From Synergistaceae bacterium DZ-S4 (GTDB lineage Bacteria; Synergistota; Synergistia; Synergistales; Synergistaceae): 64,000 nucleotides of DNA. Positions 1-7,782 of the stretch are shown here, one piece after another. The notes under the pieces were generated by a model, which worked only from the letters and a program-made list of their open reading frames with translations, did not search any database and was not told where the DNA came from. Position numbers and translations under genes: made by a program. The DNA lies in contig JAPCWD010000007.1 of NCBI GenBank assembly GCA_025943965.1, positions 59,291 to 123,290 of the forward strand, read 5' to 3'. Every line of letters begins with the position of its first letter. Within the stretch, counting starts at the first letter, position 1.

Positions 1-285
1 GAAGCAATGAGCACCGCTGCGGCCATTGTAAAGGCGGGACGTCCGCTGGTATGGATAGAAATGCGAAAGATGGATGCTCTGACACTTGGCGCCCTGATAT
101 TCTATTACGAGTTTATGACAGCAATGACCGGAAAGATGATGGATATAGACCCCTTTGACCAGCCCGGTGTCGAGCAGGGGAAGAAATACACTTACGGCCT
201 GATGGGGCGCGGCGGGTATGAAAAGGATGCAGCAGAGGCAAAAGAGTGGTTTCGAAAGATTTCAGACTTTAGCCTTAATATCTGA
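1..285 (+). CDS. pgi: Glucose-6-phosphate isomerase, C-terminal fragment (gene enters from the left edge)
   Basis: The reading frame is open from base 1 to the stop at 283-285, so only the last 94 codons are in the window. The residues IDPFDQPGVEQGKK followed by TYGLMG match the C-terminal signature of phosphoglucose isomerase, which interconverts glucose-6-phosphate and fructose-6-phosphate in the cytoplasm. The internal ATG at 7 is not the start; the frame simply continues leftward. A hairpin lies about 50 bp after the stop. Identification rests on this conserved C-terminal block. Confidence 0.85.
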   Translation, partial: EAMSTAAAIVKAGRPLVWIEMRKMDALTLGALIFYYEFMTAMTGKMMDIDPFDQPGVEQGKKYTYGLMGRGGYEKDAAEAKEWFRKISDFSLNI

Positions 286-324
286 AGAAGATCTTGGGGA
301 TAACACCGGACGTCCTTATCGAGA

Positions 325-360
325 TGAAAAAAGCCCGGAAATTATCCGGGCGGATTTTAT
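325..360. terminator. Bidirectional intrinsic terminator after pgi
   Basis: A 6-bp GC stem (GCCCGG 333-338 with CCGGGC 346-351, 7-nt loop) has AAAAAA on its left and GGATTTTATT on its right. Read leftward the hairpin is followed by six T residues, which would serve the minus-strand gene at 419-607; read rightward it can end pgi transcripts. Confidence 0.7.
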
Positions 361-418
361 TCTAACATAGCATGCATCGTTGATCTGCGTTTTGCCTGGG
401 AAAGAGTTGGATCTTCCT

Positions 419-607
419 TCAGTCGGATATTTTCAGTCTGATGAACTCTCCCTGGAGGTTCCAGCTCTTTTCCTGGATACTGCTGAACTCTCCGGGCTGT
501 TTCCACGGCAGCATATTTGCAACGCCAAACGCGTCAACTACTGCAATGAACCTTGAACCGCTGTCATCGATATAAAGGTAGACGCCTTCGGGTTGTTGTT
601 TTGCCAT
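419..607 (-). CDS. Small hypothetical protein (62 aa)
   Basis: A short cytoplasmic protein with no signal peptide or membrane segment. The start is supported by GGAGG ten bases upstream of the ATG at 607. The sequence (GVYLYIDDSGSRFIAVVDAF near the N-terminus) suggests a small beta-rich fold, but I do not recognise a family. It stands alone between the pgi terminator and the divergently transcribed symporter operon. Confidence 0.5.
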   Translation of the reverse strand: MAKQQPEGVYLYIDDSGSRFIAVVDAFGVANMLPWKQPGEFSSIQEKSWNLQGEFIRLKISD

Positions 608-726
608 AATGTCACTGCCTCCGTATAAAATATCCGTTCCGAACTCCTTATATGTTACTACATTGAGGCGGTTCAGACCAGTTGACCTTTTATCAGGTTT
701 TATAAATAGGTTTGGGAGAGGATGCT

Positions 727-828
727 ATGAGTCTCATTTTTTTTAGTTGGCTAACCTTTGTAGTGCTTGTAATTTCTCCCGGTATTATAGCGTTCCTTAT
801 TTCCGGGCGAAAGAAAAGCAGATCCTGA
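727..828 (+). CDS. 33-aa single-span membrane peptide upstream of the symporter
   Basis: ATG at 727 follows a GGGAGAGG ribosome site. The 33 codons encode one hydrophobic segment (about residues 3-25, LTFVVLVISPGIIAFLI at its core) followed by a basic tail GRKKSRS. The stop lies 10 bp before the symporter start, so the two are surely co-translated. Tiny accessory peptides encoded just upstream of SSS-type symporters are known in other bacteria; assigning this one that role is inference from position and topology only. Confidence 0.55.
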   Translation: MSLIFFSWLTFVVLVISPGIIAFLISGRKKSRS

Positions 829-838
829 CAGGAGCATT

Positions 839-2311
839 TTGCTGCTGATGTCGCCGCTGATATACTACCTGCTTGCTTTCGGAGCATATACGATCTCAAT
901 AATTCTGATCACGGGACAGTCTTTTGCCTGGAAAGAAACACGGCTTTCTTTTTATCTGGGGGGTCGCAGATTCTCCTCTTTCCCTACCACAGCGACCTTC
1001 TGTGCCACGTGGATGAGTCCGCTCTCTTTGGTAGGATACAGCATGTGGCTCTACAGCGATGGTTATGTTGCGTTTCTTGCCTCCGTCAACGGATGGATAC
1101 TTGGGCTGCTGTTTTTCCCGTTCATAGTCAAAAGGCTCAGGCTCAAGCGTGTCCTCTCTCTTCCCGAATGGCTTGAAAAAACATACGGAGACATAAGGGT
1201 CCGGAAACTCGTTGCGCTTACGATGATATTTTTGTACACCTTATATCTGGTGATCCAGTTCAGGGCATTCGGTATAATAGTCTCATACATGCTCGATATA
1301 CCTTCAGGCTTCACTTCTACTTCCCTCATATACCTCTTCGTGCTTTACACGACTTTCGGGGGATATATCTCTGTTGTTAGGAGCGATATTCTCAACCTTT
1401 TCCTAATAATCCTGGGAGTGACGGCGGCGGCGGCATTTTCCATGCCTTCGGGTTTTTCTCTGAACGCAGCGGCAGACGTTTTGTTGATGAAAGACCATCT
1501 GGATACGGTGAAATCATTGAGTTATTCTGAGATTTTTTCTGTTTTTGCCATAATGCTCTCATGGGGACTCGGAGTAGCAGGAAACCCCCAGTACGCAGTC
1601 AGAATACTGGCATGCCGCACTGAAAAGGATGCATATAAGACCATAGCTGCGTCTCCGTTCATAGTGGGATGGATATATATATGCGTGACTTTTTTCATTT
1701 TGGTTTGCAGGTCTTATTATCCCGTCATCACAAACCTTGAGGAAACCCTTTCATTCGCGAAACTGGGGCAGTTTCTGCCGCCATTTGCCAGTGCAGCCCT
1801 TCTTGTCGGGGTAATTGCCGCGGCAGTCAGTACTGCAAATTCGCAGCTTTTGCTGGCAGCCTGCTCCTTATGCTATGATCTTTTCCCGATCAAAATGGAA
1901 GAAGGCAGCACAGACAGTCTCGAATATTATGAAGACAGGTTTCTTGTGATAAACAGAATAGCCATAACAGTCATCGCTTCGGCTGCGCTGTTTCTTTCCC
2001 ATGCCGGACTGCCCGGTTATCTGATGCTCGGACGTATAAGTTGGACACTTGTGGCTATCTGTTTTTTCTTTCCGCTTTTTTTACCCTCCTGGATAATAAA
2101 GGAAAAACTGTTCTTTGTTTTGAGTACAGCACTTTCGGTCCAGTGTTTTTTTGTCTTTGCCGCTGAGATCAGCCCCGAGAATGCCATGCTTGCTGTTTTG
2201 ATGCTGGAGGCACTTCTCTTTAAAATGTTCAAATGCTCCTCGCTGGAAATGGACAGCGAAATTACTTATCAGGAAAGACAGGGAAGCCATGCTGAACAAA
2301 TACAGCCTTGA
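839..2311 (+). CDS. Sodium:solute symporter (SSS family, PanF/PutP-like)
   Basis: About 490 residues with some 13 hydrophobic segments, the usual SSS size. The GGRRFSSF...ATWMSP...GYSMWLYSDG stretch in the first 80 residues and the later WGLGVAGNPQYAVRILAC block fit the sodium-binding family that imports organic acids, amino acids or vitamins. The substrate is not readable from sequence. The start is either TTG 839 (GGAG 4 bp upstream) or ATG 848. It overlaps the kinase gene by 23 bp, so the transporter may also act as part of the signal-input system, as symporter-coupled sensors do; that coupling is inference. Confidence 0.85.
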   Translation: MLLMSPLIYYLLAFGAYTISIILITGQSFAWKETRLSFYLGGRRFSSFPTTATFCATWMSPLSLVGYSMWLYSDGYVAFLASVNGWILGLLFFPFIVKRLRLKRVLSLPEWLEKTYGDIRVRKLVALTMIFLYTLYLVIQFRAFGIIVSYMLDIPSGFTSTSLIYLFVLYTTFGGYISVVRSDILNLFLIILGVTAAAAFSMPSGFSLNAAADVLLMKDHLDTVKSLSYSEIFSVFAIMLSWGLGVAGNPQYAVRILACRTEKDAYKTIAASPFIVGWIYICVTFFILVCRSYYPVITNLEETLSFAKLGQFLPPFASAALLVGVIAAAVSTANSQLLLAACSLCYDLFPIKMEEGSTDSLEYYEDRFLVINRIAITVIASAALFLSHAGLPGYLMLGRISWTLVAICFFFPLFLPSWIIKEKLFFVLSTALSVQCFFVFAAEISPENAMLAVLMLEALLFKMFKCSSLEMDSEITYQERQGSHAEQIQP

Positions 2312-3659
2312 GACCCTGATGAAATGGATCTTCATGTCACTGGCTATCTCAATGGTAGCGCTTACGCTGGGTGCCAGGCTTCACCAGAGTTATGCCGAGA
2401 AAAAAAAGACTGCCGGTGAATTCGGCAGAGAGTTATCTGTAATATACGATGAAAGGAAATATTCTCTTCCAAAAGAGATCGTGATGGGACAGCTGGGACC
2501 TTTCTGGAGGGAATCCCTGCCGGATGAAAAACCTGAGCTGGTGATCAATAACGGAGGCGAGATGCTCGGATTCAATCTCGACCTCAAAAGCATAATCATT
2601 GCTCTTGTTGAAGAGGAAAGATATCTTATGCTTGTAGGCCTGCTCGGCCTTATTGCAGCTGTGGAACTGGCAGTGCTCTTATCTTATATGCTGACCCGCC
2701 CTCTAAGGCGCCTCGCCTGGGGATGCAGGCAGATCGCACAGGGAAGCCGTGTGAAAATAAGGCACAACGCGCTGAGTCCCTACGAATTCCATGAGCTTAC
2801 AGACAGCTTTAATGAGATGGCAAGTGAACTGGAAAGATGGAAAGAGGTCCAAAGGCAGGTAAGCAGGATGGACAGGCTGGCGGCGCTTGGTGAGATGATC
2901 TCGGGCCTGTCGCATGAAATAAGAAATCCTCTTGCAAGCATAAGGATACAGCTGGATCTTTTGCGCATGGAGCTGGATGTTGTTTCAGACAGCCGGGGAT
3001 CGGACGCGGAAAATGATATTTCCGATGCAAAGGAATATATTTCCATACTTGACCATGAGATAGACAGGCTGAACAGGACAGTGACCCAACTCCTCTCGTT
3101 CGTAAGGCCAAGGCAGCCAATGATGGCAAAGGTCCTGCTGGACGACGTTCTCCCATGGTGCATTTCGATGCTGAAGCCTCAGGCGGAAAAAGAGGGAATA
3201 GAACTTATTACCCGTAAGTTAGACAGCGGTGTTACGGTGCAGGCTGACAACGAAATGCTGCAGCATGTGATAATGAATCTTTCCCTCAATGCTATCCAGT
3301 CCATGTCATCGCAGGAGTCCGGAGGGAAGAAGGTCCTTTCAATAGCCACCGGCTCTTCGGCAACAGGCCGAGGGACAAATAAATTTGGAATGGTAAGGGT
3401 CAGCGACACAGGCCCGGGAATACCCGCTGAAATACAGCACAGGATATTCGACCCTTTCTTTACGACCCGTCAGGATGGGACCGGATTGGGACTCAGTATC
3501 GTACAAAGGATCGTTGATGGTATTGGGGGGACACTTTCACTGGATACTTCTTCAGAGGGAACGATTTTCAATATCTTCATTCCCCTTGCAGAAGATGTGC
3601 CATGCGGTGCCGACCTTCAGCCTATGGAGGTGAGAACAGATGAACATATGGATAGTTGA
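2289..3659 (+). CDS. Membrane sensor histidine kinase (NtrB/AtoS-type)
   Basis: 456 aa. Two membrane segments (about 12-30 and 112-134) bracket a short extracytoplasmic part of roughly 80 residues. A HAMP-like linker (about 136-190), a HisKA domain with the phospho-acceptor in GLSHEIRNPLAS (His209) and an HATPase_c domain with N-box (NLSLNAIQ), G1 (DTGPGIP, about 373) and G2 (GTGLGLSI, about 397) follow. All catalytic motifs are intact. The gene overlaps the symporter upstream and the response regulator downstream, so it is the cognate kinase of that regulator. The small sensing domain fits a ligand- or transporter-coupled sensor; the signal is unknown. Confidence 0.9.
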   Translation: MLNKYSLETLMKWIFMSLAISMVALTLGARLHQSYAEKKKTAGEFGRELSVIYDERKYSLPKEIVMGQLGPFWRESLPDEKPELVINNGGEMLGFNLDLKSIIIALVEEERYLMLVGLLGLIAAVELAVLLSYMLTRPLRRLAWGCRQIAQGSRVKIRHNALSPYEFHELTDSFNEMASELERWKEVQRQVSRMDRLAALGEMISGLSHEIRNPLASIRIQLDLLRMELDVVSDSRGSDAENDISDAKEYISILDHEIDRLNRTVTQLLSFVRPRQPMMAKVLLDDVLPWCISMLKPQAEKEGIELITRKLDSGVTVQADNEMLQHVIMNLSLNAIQSMSSQESGGKKVLSIATGSSATGRGTNKFGMVRVSDTGPGIPAEIQHRIFDPFFTTRQDGTGLGLSIVQRIVDGIGGTLSLDTSSEGTIFNIFIPLAEDVPCGADLQPMEVRTDEHMDS

Positions 3660-4995
3660 TGACGAGGTCAATCTTGCGAACGGGCTCAAAAAGGCTTTTG
3701 AAAAGAGCGGTTTCAGCGCGAAGGCCGTCAAATCGATAAATGAGCTCCACCATCTTCTCGCAGCCGAGATACCGGCGGTCATATTCCTGGATCAGCGCCT
3801 TCCTGACGGAAACGGGATAGAGGTTCTGCCTGCGATACTTCAGCAGTATCCGAGATGCAAGGTCATCCTGATGACGGCCTTCGGTGATTCAAGACTGGTA
3901 GTGAAAGCTATACAGGAGGGGGCATACAACTATCTGGATAAGCCTTTCCCGTTTGATGCGGCAAAAAACATGCTGGAAAGGGCAATTGAGTCGATAAGGT
4001 TCAGGAATCAGGCAGAATTTCTCCTTTCTGAAGGCCCTAACCGGCTGCTCGGCTCCTCAAACGAAATGCACAGGATCAGGGATACCATTTTGAAGATAGC
4101 CCGGCATCAGGATATTTCAGTGTTGCTGCAGGGTGAAAGCGGAACTGGCAAAGAGGTGGCTGCCAGAATGATCCATCACGCATCAAACTGCAAGGGTGAT
4201 TTTGTTGCGCTCAACTGTTCTGCGATACCGGAGTCACTTCTTGAATCAGAGCTCTTCGGCTATCGGAAGGGAGCCTATACCGGAGCTGATACCGACAAGC
4301 AGGGACTTATTGAGATAGCGGACAAGGGTACACTTTTTCTGGATGAGATAGGAGACATGCCCCTCAGCCTTCAGAGCAAGCTCTTCAGGTTCCTTGACCA
4401 GAGGTCCTTCAGACCCCTTGGAAGCACAAAGGAAAAGAACGTGAGCCTCAATCTCATCTGTGCCACATGCATAGATCTCGAGAAATATGTAAGGGAAGAG
4501 AAGTTCAGGAAAGACCTTTACTTCAGGATCTCAGTCATACCCATAACGATACCTCCTCTGAGGGAGAGGGACAAAGACGTGCTTGAACTTGCCTCCTTTT
4601 ATCTCGCAGAATTCTCCAAAAGGCTTGGCAAGAGCGCAGCCGCCTTTACAGATGATGTAAAAGACGTCTTTCTGAATTATTTTTGGCCGGGCAACGTAAG
4701 GGAACTCAGGAACCTTATCGAGAGGATACTCATCCTTAAGGAAAATTCAGACAGCACGGTGCGCCTTGCGGATCTTCCGGCGGAAATGCTTGAGATGCAG
4801 CAGCAAGGCACAGCAGGCATTCCTGCGGCCCATCTCTGCTGCGGATCTCTTCCCGAAACGATGGACAAGATAGAACGTGAAATGATAGAGTCCGCCCTGG
4901 CAAGGTGTATGGGAAGCCGGACCCAGACCGCAGCTGAACTGGGTATTTCAAGGTTCTCACTCCTAAGAAGGATGCAAAGGCACGGACTTGACTGA
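3640..4995 (+). CDS. Sigma-54-dependent response regulator (enhancer-binding protein)
   Basis: 451 aa with three domains. The receiver (1-120) has acidic pocket D7/D8, phospho-acceptor D51 (FLDQRLPDGNG) and the conserved Lys in LDKPF. The AAA+ domain (about 135-370) has Walker A GESGTGK (165-171), sigma-54 contact loop GAYTGA (211-216; the common form is GAFTGA) and Walker B LFLDEIGD (232-239). A Fis-type HTH lies at about 420-451 (TQTAAELGISRFSLLRRM). It should activate sigma-54 holoenzyme from upstream palindromes when phosphorylated. It overlaps the kinase gene and the sigma-factor gene. The nearest -24/-12 promoter with palindromes is at 6236-6464, its likely target. Confidence 0.92.
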   Translation: MNIWIVDDEVNLANGLKKAFEKSGFSAKAVKSINELHHLLAAEIPAVIFLDQRLPDGNGIEVLPAILQQYPRCKVILMTAFGDSRLVVKAIQEGAYNYLDKPFPFDAAKNMLERAIESIRFRNQAEFLLSEGPNRLLGSSNEMHRIRDTILKIARHQDISVLLQGESGTGKEVAARMIHHASNCKGDFVALNCSAIPESLLESELFGYRKGAYTGADTDKQGLIEIADKGTLFLDEIGDMPLSLQSKLFRFLDQRSFRPLGSTKEKNVSLNLICATCIDLEKYVREEKFRKDLYFRISVIPITIPPLRERDKDVLELASFYLAEFSKRLGKSAAAFTDDVKDVFLNYFWPGNVRELRNLIERILILKENSDSTVRLADLPAEMLEMQQQGTAGIPAAHLCCGSLPETMDKIEREMIESALARCMGSRTQTAAELGISRFSLLRRMQRHGLD

Positions 4996-6229
4996 CAACA
5001 GGCTTGTACAGAAGCCGAAGTTAAGTGTAAAAGGCAGGCTTGATCCAAAAGTAATGCTTGGGGCAAACCTGCTTTTTGTGCCCTTGGAAGACCTGACCGA
5101 AAAGTGCCGGAACATCCTTGGGGAAAACCCATTCTTTAGTTTTGTCCCCCCGGGATGGCAGAGCAGCGCGGTGGATATAGACGAACTGGATGAAAACGCT
5201 CTCCCTGCTCGGCAGAGCCTTGAAGAACACCTCTCCATTCAGACGGCTACATGTCCCAAAGTCGGCACCCTTCCCCATCCATTTTCGTCGGCAGGATTCT
5301 GGTCTTCGTTCCTTGACGGAAAAGGTTATTTGAACACTTCAGCGGATGAGATAGCGGTAATGATGGGTGTAAGCAGGAATCAGGCTATCGATTACATCAC
5401 GTCACTTCAGGGCTATGTCGATCCGCCTGGACTCTTTGCATCGGATCTGAGGGAATGTCTGCTGATACAGCTGGAAAGGGCAGGTCTTAAGGGAAGCCTT
5501 CAGTGGTCGATACTGAAGGATGGTCATGAGCTGCTTGCAGAAGGCCGTATCTCGGAGCTTTCAAAGAAAATGGGGTGTGCCAGGGAAGAGACAGAAGAGG
5601 CGCTGGAAAGGATCAGAAAACTGGACCCATCGCCGGGATCTGGATTTTTGACCACATCTCCTGTATATCCCGAAATAGAATTTGTAATAAATAAGGGAGC
5701 CCCTCTCCCGAAACTTCTGCTGCAGAACTTGCCATCTATAAAGAACAACTTAGACGAAATGCCTATGACCATCAACAACATTCTTGAAGAAAAATGGATC
5801 TCCCCGCTCTGGTCCAGAGCAAAATACGCACTGATAAGGCTGGGGATGAGATACAGGACTCTGATCAGGATTTCCCTTCTGATCTCGGATATCCAGTCGG
5901 AGTATCTCAGAGGCGAGAAAGAGACGCCTTCCCCGCTGACTTATGAATATGCCGCGCGAAAGCTTGGACTCAATACTTCGACAGTCTTCCGTTCGATAAA
6001 CAATACCAGGTGCCGTGCTTTTGGAAGGACTATAAGAATGGAGGCTTTTTTTTCCAGGGGACTCTCTTCAAGACCTGACATCAGCGTGGAGGACCTCAGG
6101 TCAATGATCAGGGACCTCAATCAAAATGGGAAAAATGACCGTATGATAGGTGAGATCCTTTCCCTGCCTACCAGGACCGTTGCATACCACAGAAAAAGAA
6201 TGGGTTTGCGGAAGGCAGAGGTCAAATAG
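4988..6229 (+). CDS. Divergent RNA polymerase sigma-54 factor (RpoN family)
   Basis: 413 aa, somewhat shorter than usual RpoN (about 430-480). The N-terminal part has a region-I-like segment (LEDLTEKCRNILGENPFF), followed by the core-binding region with repeated helical motifs (ALERIRKLDPSPGSGF). The C-terminal RpoN box is LPTRTVAYHRKRMG at about 393-407, where the family consensus is ARRTVAKYRE, so several promoter -24-reading residues differ. The start is TTG 4988, overlapping the regulator stop. Translational coupling with an enhancer-binding protein is unusual: rpoN normally sits with lptB/hpf-type genes. This may be the only sigma-54 of the genome or a dedicated paralogue; the window cannot decide. 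Confidence 0.85.
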   Translation: MTDNRLVQKPKLSVKGRLDPKVMLGANLLFVPLEDLTEKCRNILGENPFFSFVPPGWQSSAVDIDELDENALPARQSLEEHLSIQTATCPKVGTLPHPFSSAGFWSSFLDGKGYLNTSADEIAVMMGVSRNQAIDYITSLQGYVDPPGLFASDLRECLLIQLERAGLKGSLQWSILKDGHELLAEGRISELSKKMGCAREETEEALERIRKLDPSPGSGFLTTSPVYPEIEFVINKGAPLPKLLLQNLPSIKNNLDEMPMTINNILEEKWISPLWSRAKYALIRLGMRYRTLIRISLLISDIQSEYLRGEKETPSPLTYEYAARKLGLNTSTVFRSINNTRCRAFGRTIRMEAFFSRGLSSRPDISVEDLRSMIRDLNQNGKNDRMIGEILSLPTRTVAYHRKRMGLRKAEVK

Positions 6230-6235
6230 TTGAAT

Positions 6236-6289
6236 ATGCACAACAGTGAGAAATGTGTGCATTCTTTACAGATGTGCGAAAAACGCACA
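6236..6289 (+). promoter_or_regulatory. Upstream activator palindromes for the sigma-54 regulator
   Basis: Two inverted repeats share the half-site TGTGC. ATGCACA (6236-6242) pairs with TGTGCAT (6256-6262), and TGTGCG-AAAAA-CGCACA (6273-6289) is a perfect 6+5+6 palindrome. They lie about 160-210 bp upstream of the -24 element, the distance typical for enhancer-binding proteins that loop to sigma-54 holoenzyme. A further inverted repeat, TACCCAAA (6381-6388) with TTTGGGTA (6418-6425), lies between them and the promoter and may be a second regulatory site. Confidence 0.6.
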
Positions 6290-6447
6290 GAACATAGACG
6301 TTCTTCGAAACCCAGAGGATATCCACCTTCAGATATTGCTTTTCTTTCAGCGTCGAAATAAACTTTTTCCCTAATAAAACTACCCAAAATTCATTACATT
6401 AGATTTTCTTTAACTTATTTGGGTATATCCATATTTTCTGCCGGTTA

Positions 6448-6464
6448 TGGCAACTTTTTTGCAT
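6448..6464 (+). promoter_or_regulatory. Sigma-54 (-24/-12) promoter of the 5-oxoproline operon
   Basis: TGGCAAC (6448-6454), four T residues, then TTGCAT (6459-6464). The invariant GG and GC are exactly 12 bp apart, matching consensus TGGCACG-N4-TTGCA at nearly every position. It is about 50 bp upstream of the transporter start and follows directly on the sigma-54 gene. No good -35/-10 pair competes in this gap. Confidence 0.85.
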
Positions 6465-6512
6465 GTAATAGGTTAGGCGTTATAGCTTACTAATCTATGG
6501 AGGTGTTCAATT

Positions 6513-7718
6513 ATGGCAGAAAAGAAAAATGATCCGGGTTCAGCAGCAAGTGTTCTTATTGGTGCAGCATTTTTGATGGCGACTTCGGCGATAGGGCCGG
6601 GGTTTCTTACACAGACAGCTGTCTTTACGGACAAGCTTAAAGCGGCGTTTGCTTTCGCAATTTTGGTTTCGATCCTTATTGACATAATCGTGCAGATGAA
6701 TATCTGGCGCATCCTTGGTGTTTCAGGCAAGCGCGCACAGGATGTAGCCAACGAAGTCCTTCCGGGACTGGGTTATTTCCTCGCCTTTCTTGTCGCGCTT
6801 GGCGGGCTTGTCTTTAACATAGGCAACGTCGGCGGAGCGGCGATGGGACTCAACGTGATGATGGGGGTGCCTCTGGTGCCCGGCGCCATAGCGAGCGCGG
6901 TCATAGCCATAGCCCTTTTCCTCAACAAAGAAATGGGCAAGGCGATGGACAACTTTACAAAGGTGCTCGGAGTGATAATGATCGCAATGGTCCTTTTCAT
7001 GGTCTTCAAAACCCAGCCGCCGGTGGCAATGGCCCTTAAGGAGACGGTCCTTCCGTCAAAGATAGACTGGATGACGATCCTTACGCTTGTTGGAGGAACA
7101 GTGGGCGGATATATAACCTTTGCTGGTGCCCACCGCATTATCGATGCCGGAATAACAGGTATGGAGAATCTACCGAAGATATCTTCAGGTTCGGTTAAGG
7201 CCATCTCGATCACAGGGATCATGAGATACCTCCTCTTCCTCGCAATACTGGGTGTGGTTGCCACGGGAGCGGTACTTGACCCCAAAAACCCGCCGGCATC
7301 TGCCTTTCTCATCGGAGCCGGACAGATAGGCTACCGTATCTTTGGTCTGATCCTCTGGTGCGCGGCTATCACTTCCGTCGTTGGTGCGTCCTATACCTCA
7401 ATATCATTCCTCAGGACGCTTTTTACAAAAGTAGAGCAGCATTCGCGCTACTGGATAATAGGATTCATCTGCGTTTCAACGGCTGTTTTCTCAACCATGG
7501 GAAATCCGGTAGCCCTTCTCATAGTCGCTGGCTCACTGAACGGGCTGATTCTTCCTGTATCACTTGGAGTTACACTGCTTGCAGCTTTCAACAAGAAGAT
7601 CGTAGGCGTAGATTATCATCATCCGAAAGTTCTGGCAGCGCTGGGCTGGATAATGGTCGTATTCACTGCATGGATGGGCTTCAAGTCTTTGACCGGAATA
7701 GCAAAACTTTTTTCCTGA
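6513..7718 (+). CDS. ycsG: Nramp-fold transporter of the 5-oxoproline operon (YcsG-like)
   Basis: 401 aa, about 11 hydrophobic segments, Nramp/LeuT-like family as in Bacillus subtilis YcsG, which also sits with pxp genes. The usual metal-binding DPGN motif of TM1 reads AIGPGF here, and the TM6 Met-Pro-His motif is replaced by a Gly/Ala-rich stretch (GGYITFAGAHR). The residues that chelate Mn/Fe in true Nramp proteins are therefore absent. Together with the operon context this suggests an importer of 5-oxoproline or a related organic substrate, not a metal; that is inference. Good ribosome site (GGAGGTG) upstream of ATG 6513. Confidence 0.82.
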   Translation: MAEKKNDPGSAASVLIGAAFLMATSAIGPGFLTQTAVFTDKLKAAFAFAILVSILIDIIVQMNIWRILGVSGKRAQDVANEVLPGLGYFLAFLVALGGLVFNIGNVGGAAMGLNVMMGVPLVPGAIASAVIAIALFLNKEMGKAMDNFTKVLGVIMIAMVLFMVFKTQPPVAMALKETVLPSKIDWMTILTLVGGTVGGYITFAGAHRIIDAGITGMENLPKISSGSVKAISITGIMRYLLFLAILGVVATGAVLDPKNPPASAFLIGAGQIGYRIFGLILWCAAITSVVGASYTSISFLRTLFTKVEQHSRYWIIGFICVSTAVFSTMGNPVALLIVAGSLNGLILPVSLGVTLLAAFNKKIVGVDYHHPKVLAALGWIMVVFTAWMGFKSLTGIAKLFS

Positions 7719-7726
7719 AGATGTAC

Positions 7727-7762
7727 AATCAGATGGGAGGGGGCCCTCTCCCATCTGATTTT
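7727..7762 (+). terminator. Strong hairpin between transporter and pxpB (attenuating terminator or mRNA stabiliser)
   Basis: AATCAGATGGGAG (7727-7739) pairs perfectly with CTCCCATCTGATT (7748-7760) around an 8-nt GC-rich loop, followed by only TTTTG. The short T-run suggests partial termination or protection of the upstream message, giving more transporter than enzyme transcript. Confidence 0.55.
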
Positions 7763-7782
7763 GAAAACAAGGGGTGGTTTAA

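Noticed and set aside
600..730. A -24/-12 promoter upstream of the symporter operon
   Set aside because: No TGGC-N8-TTGC element seen in this gap, so autoregulation by sigma-54 at this end is unsupported.
2780..3163. Long minus-strand ORFs inside the kinase gene
   Set aside because: Ser-rich translation typical of antisense frames; the kinase motifs are on plus.
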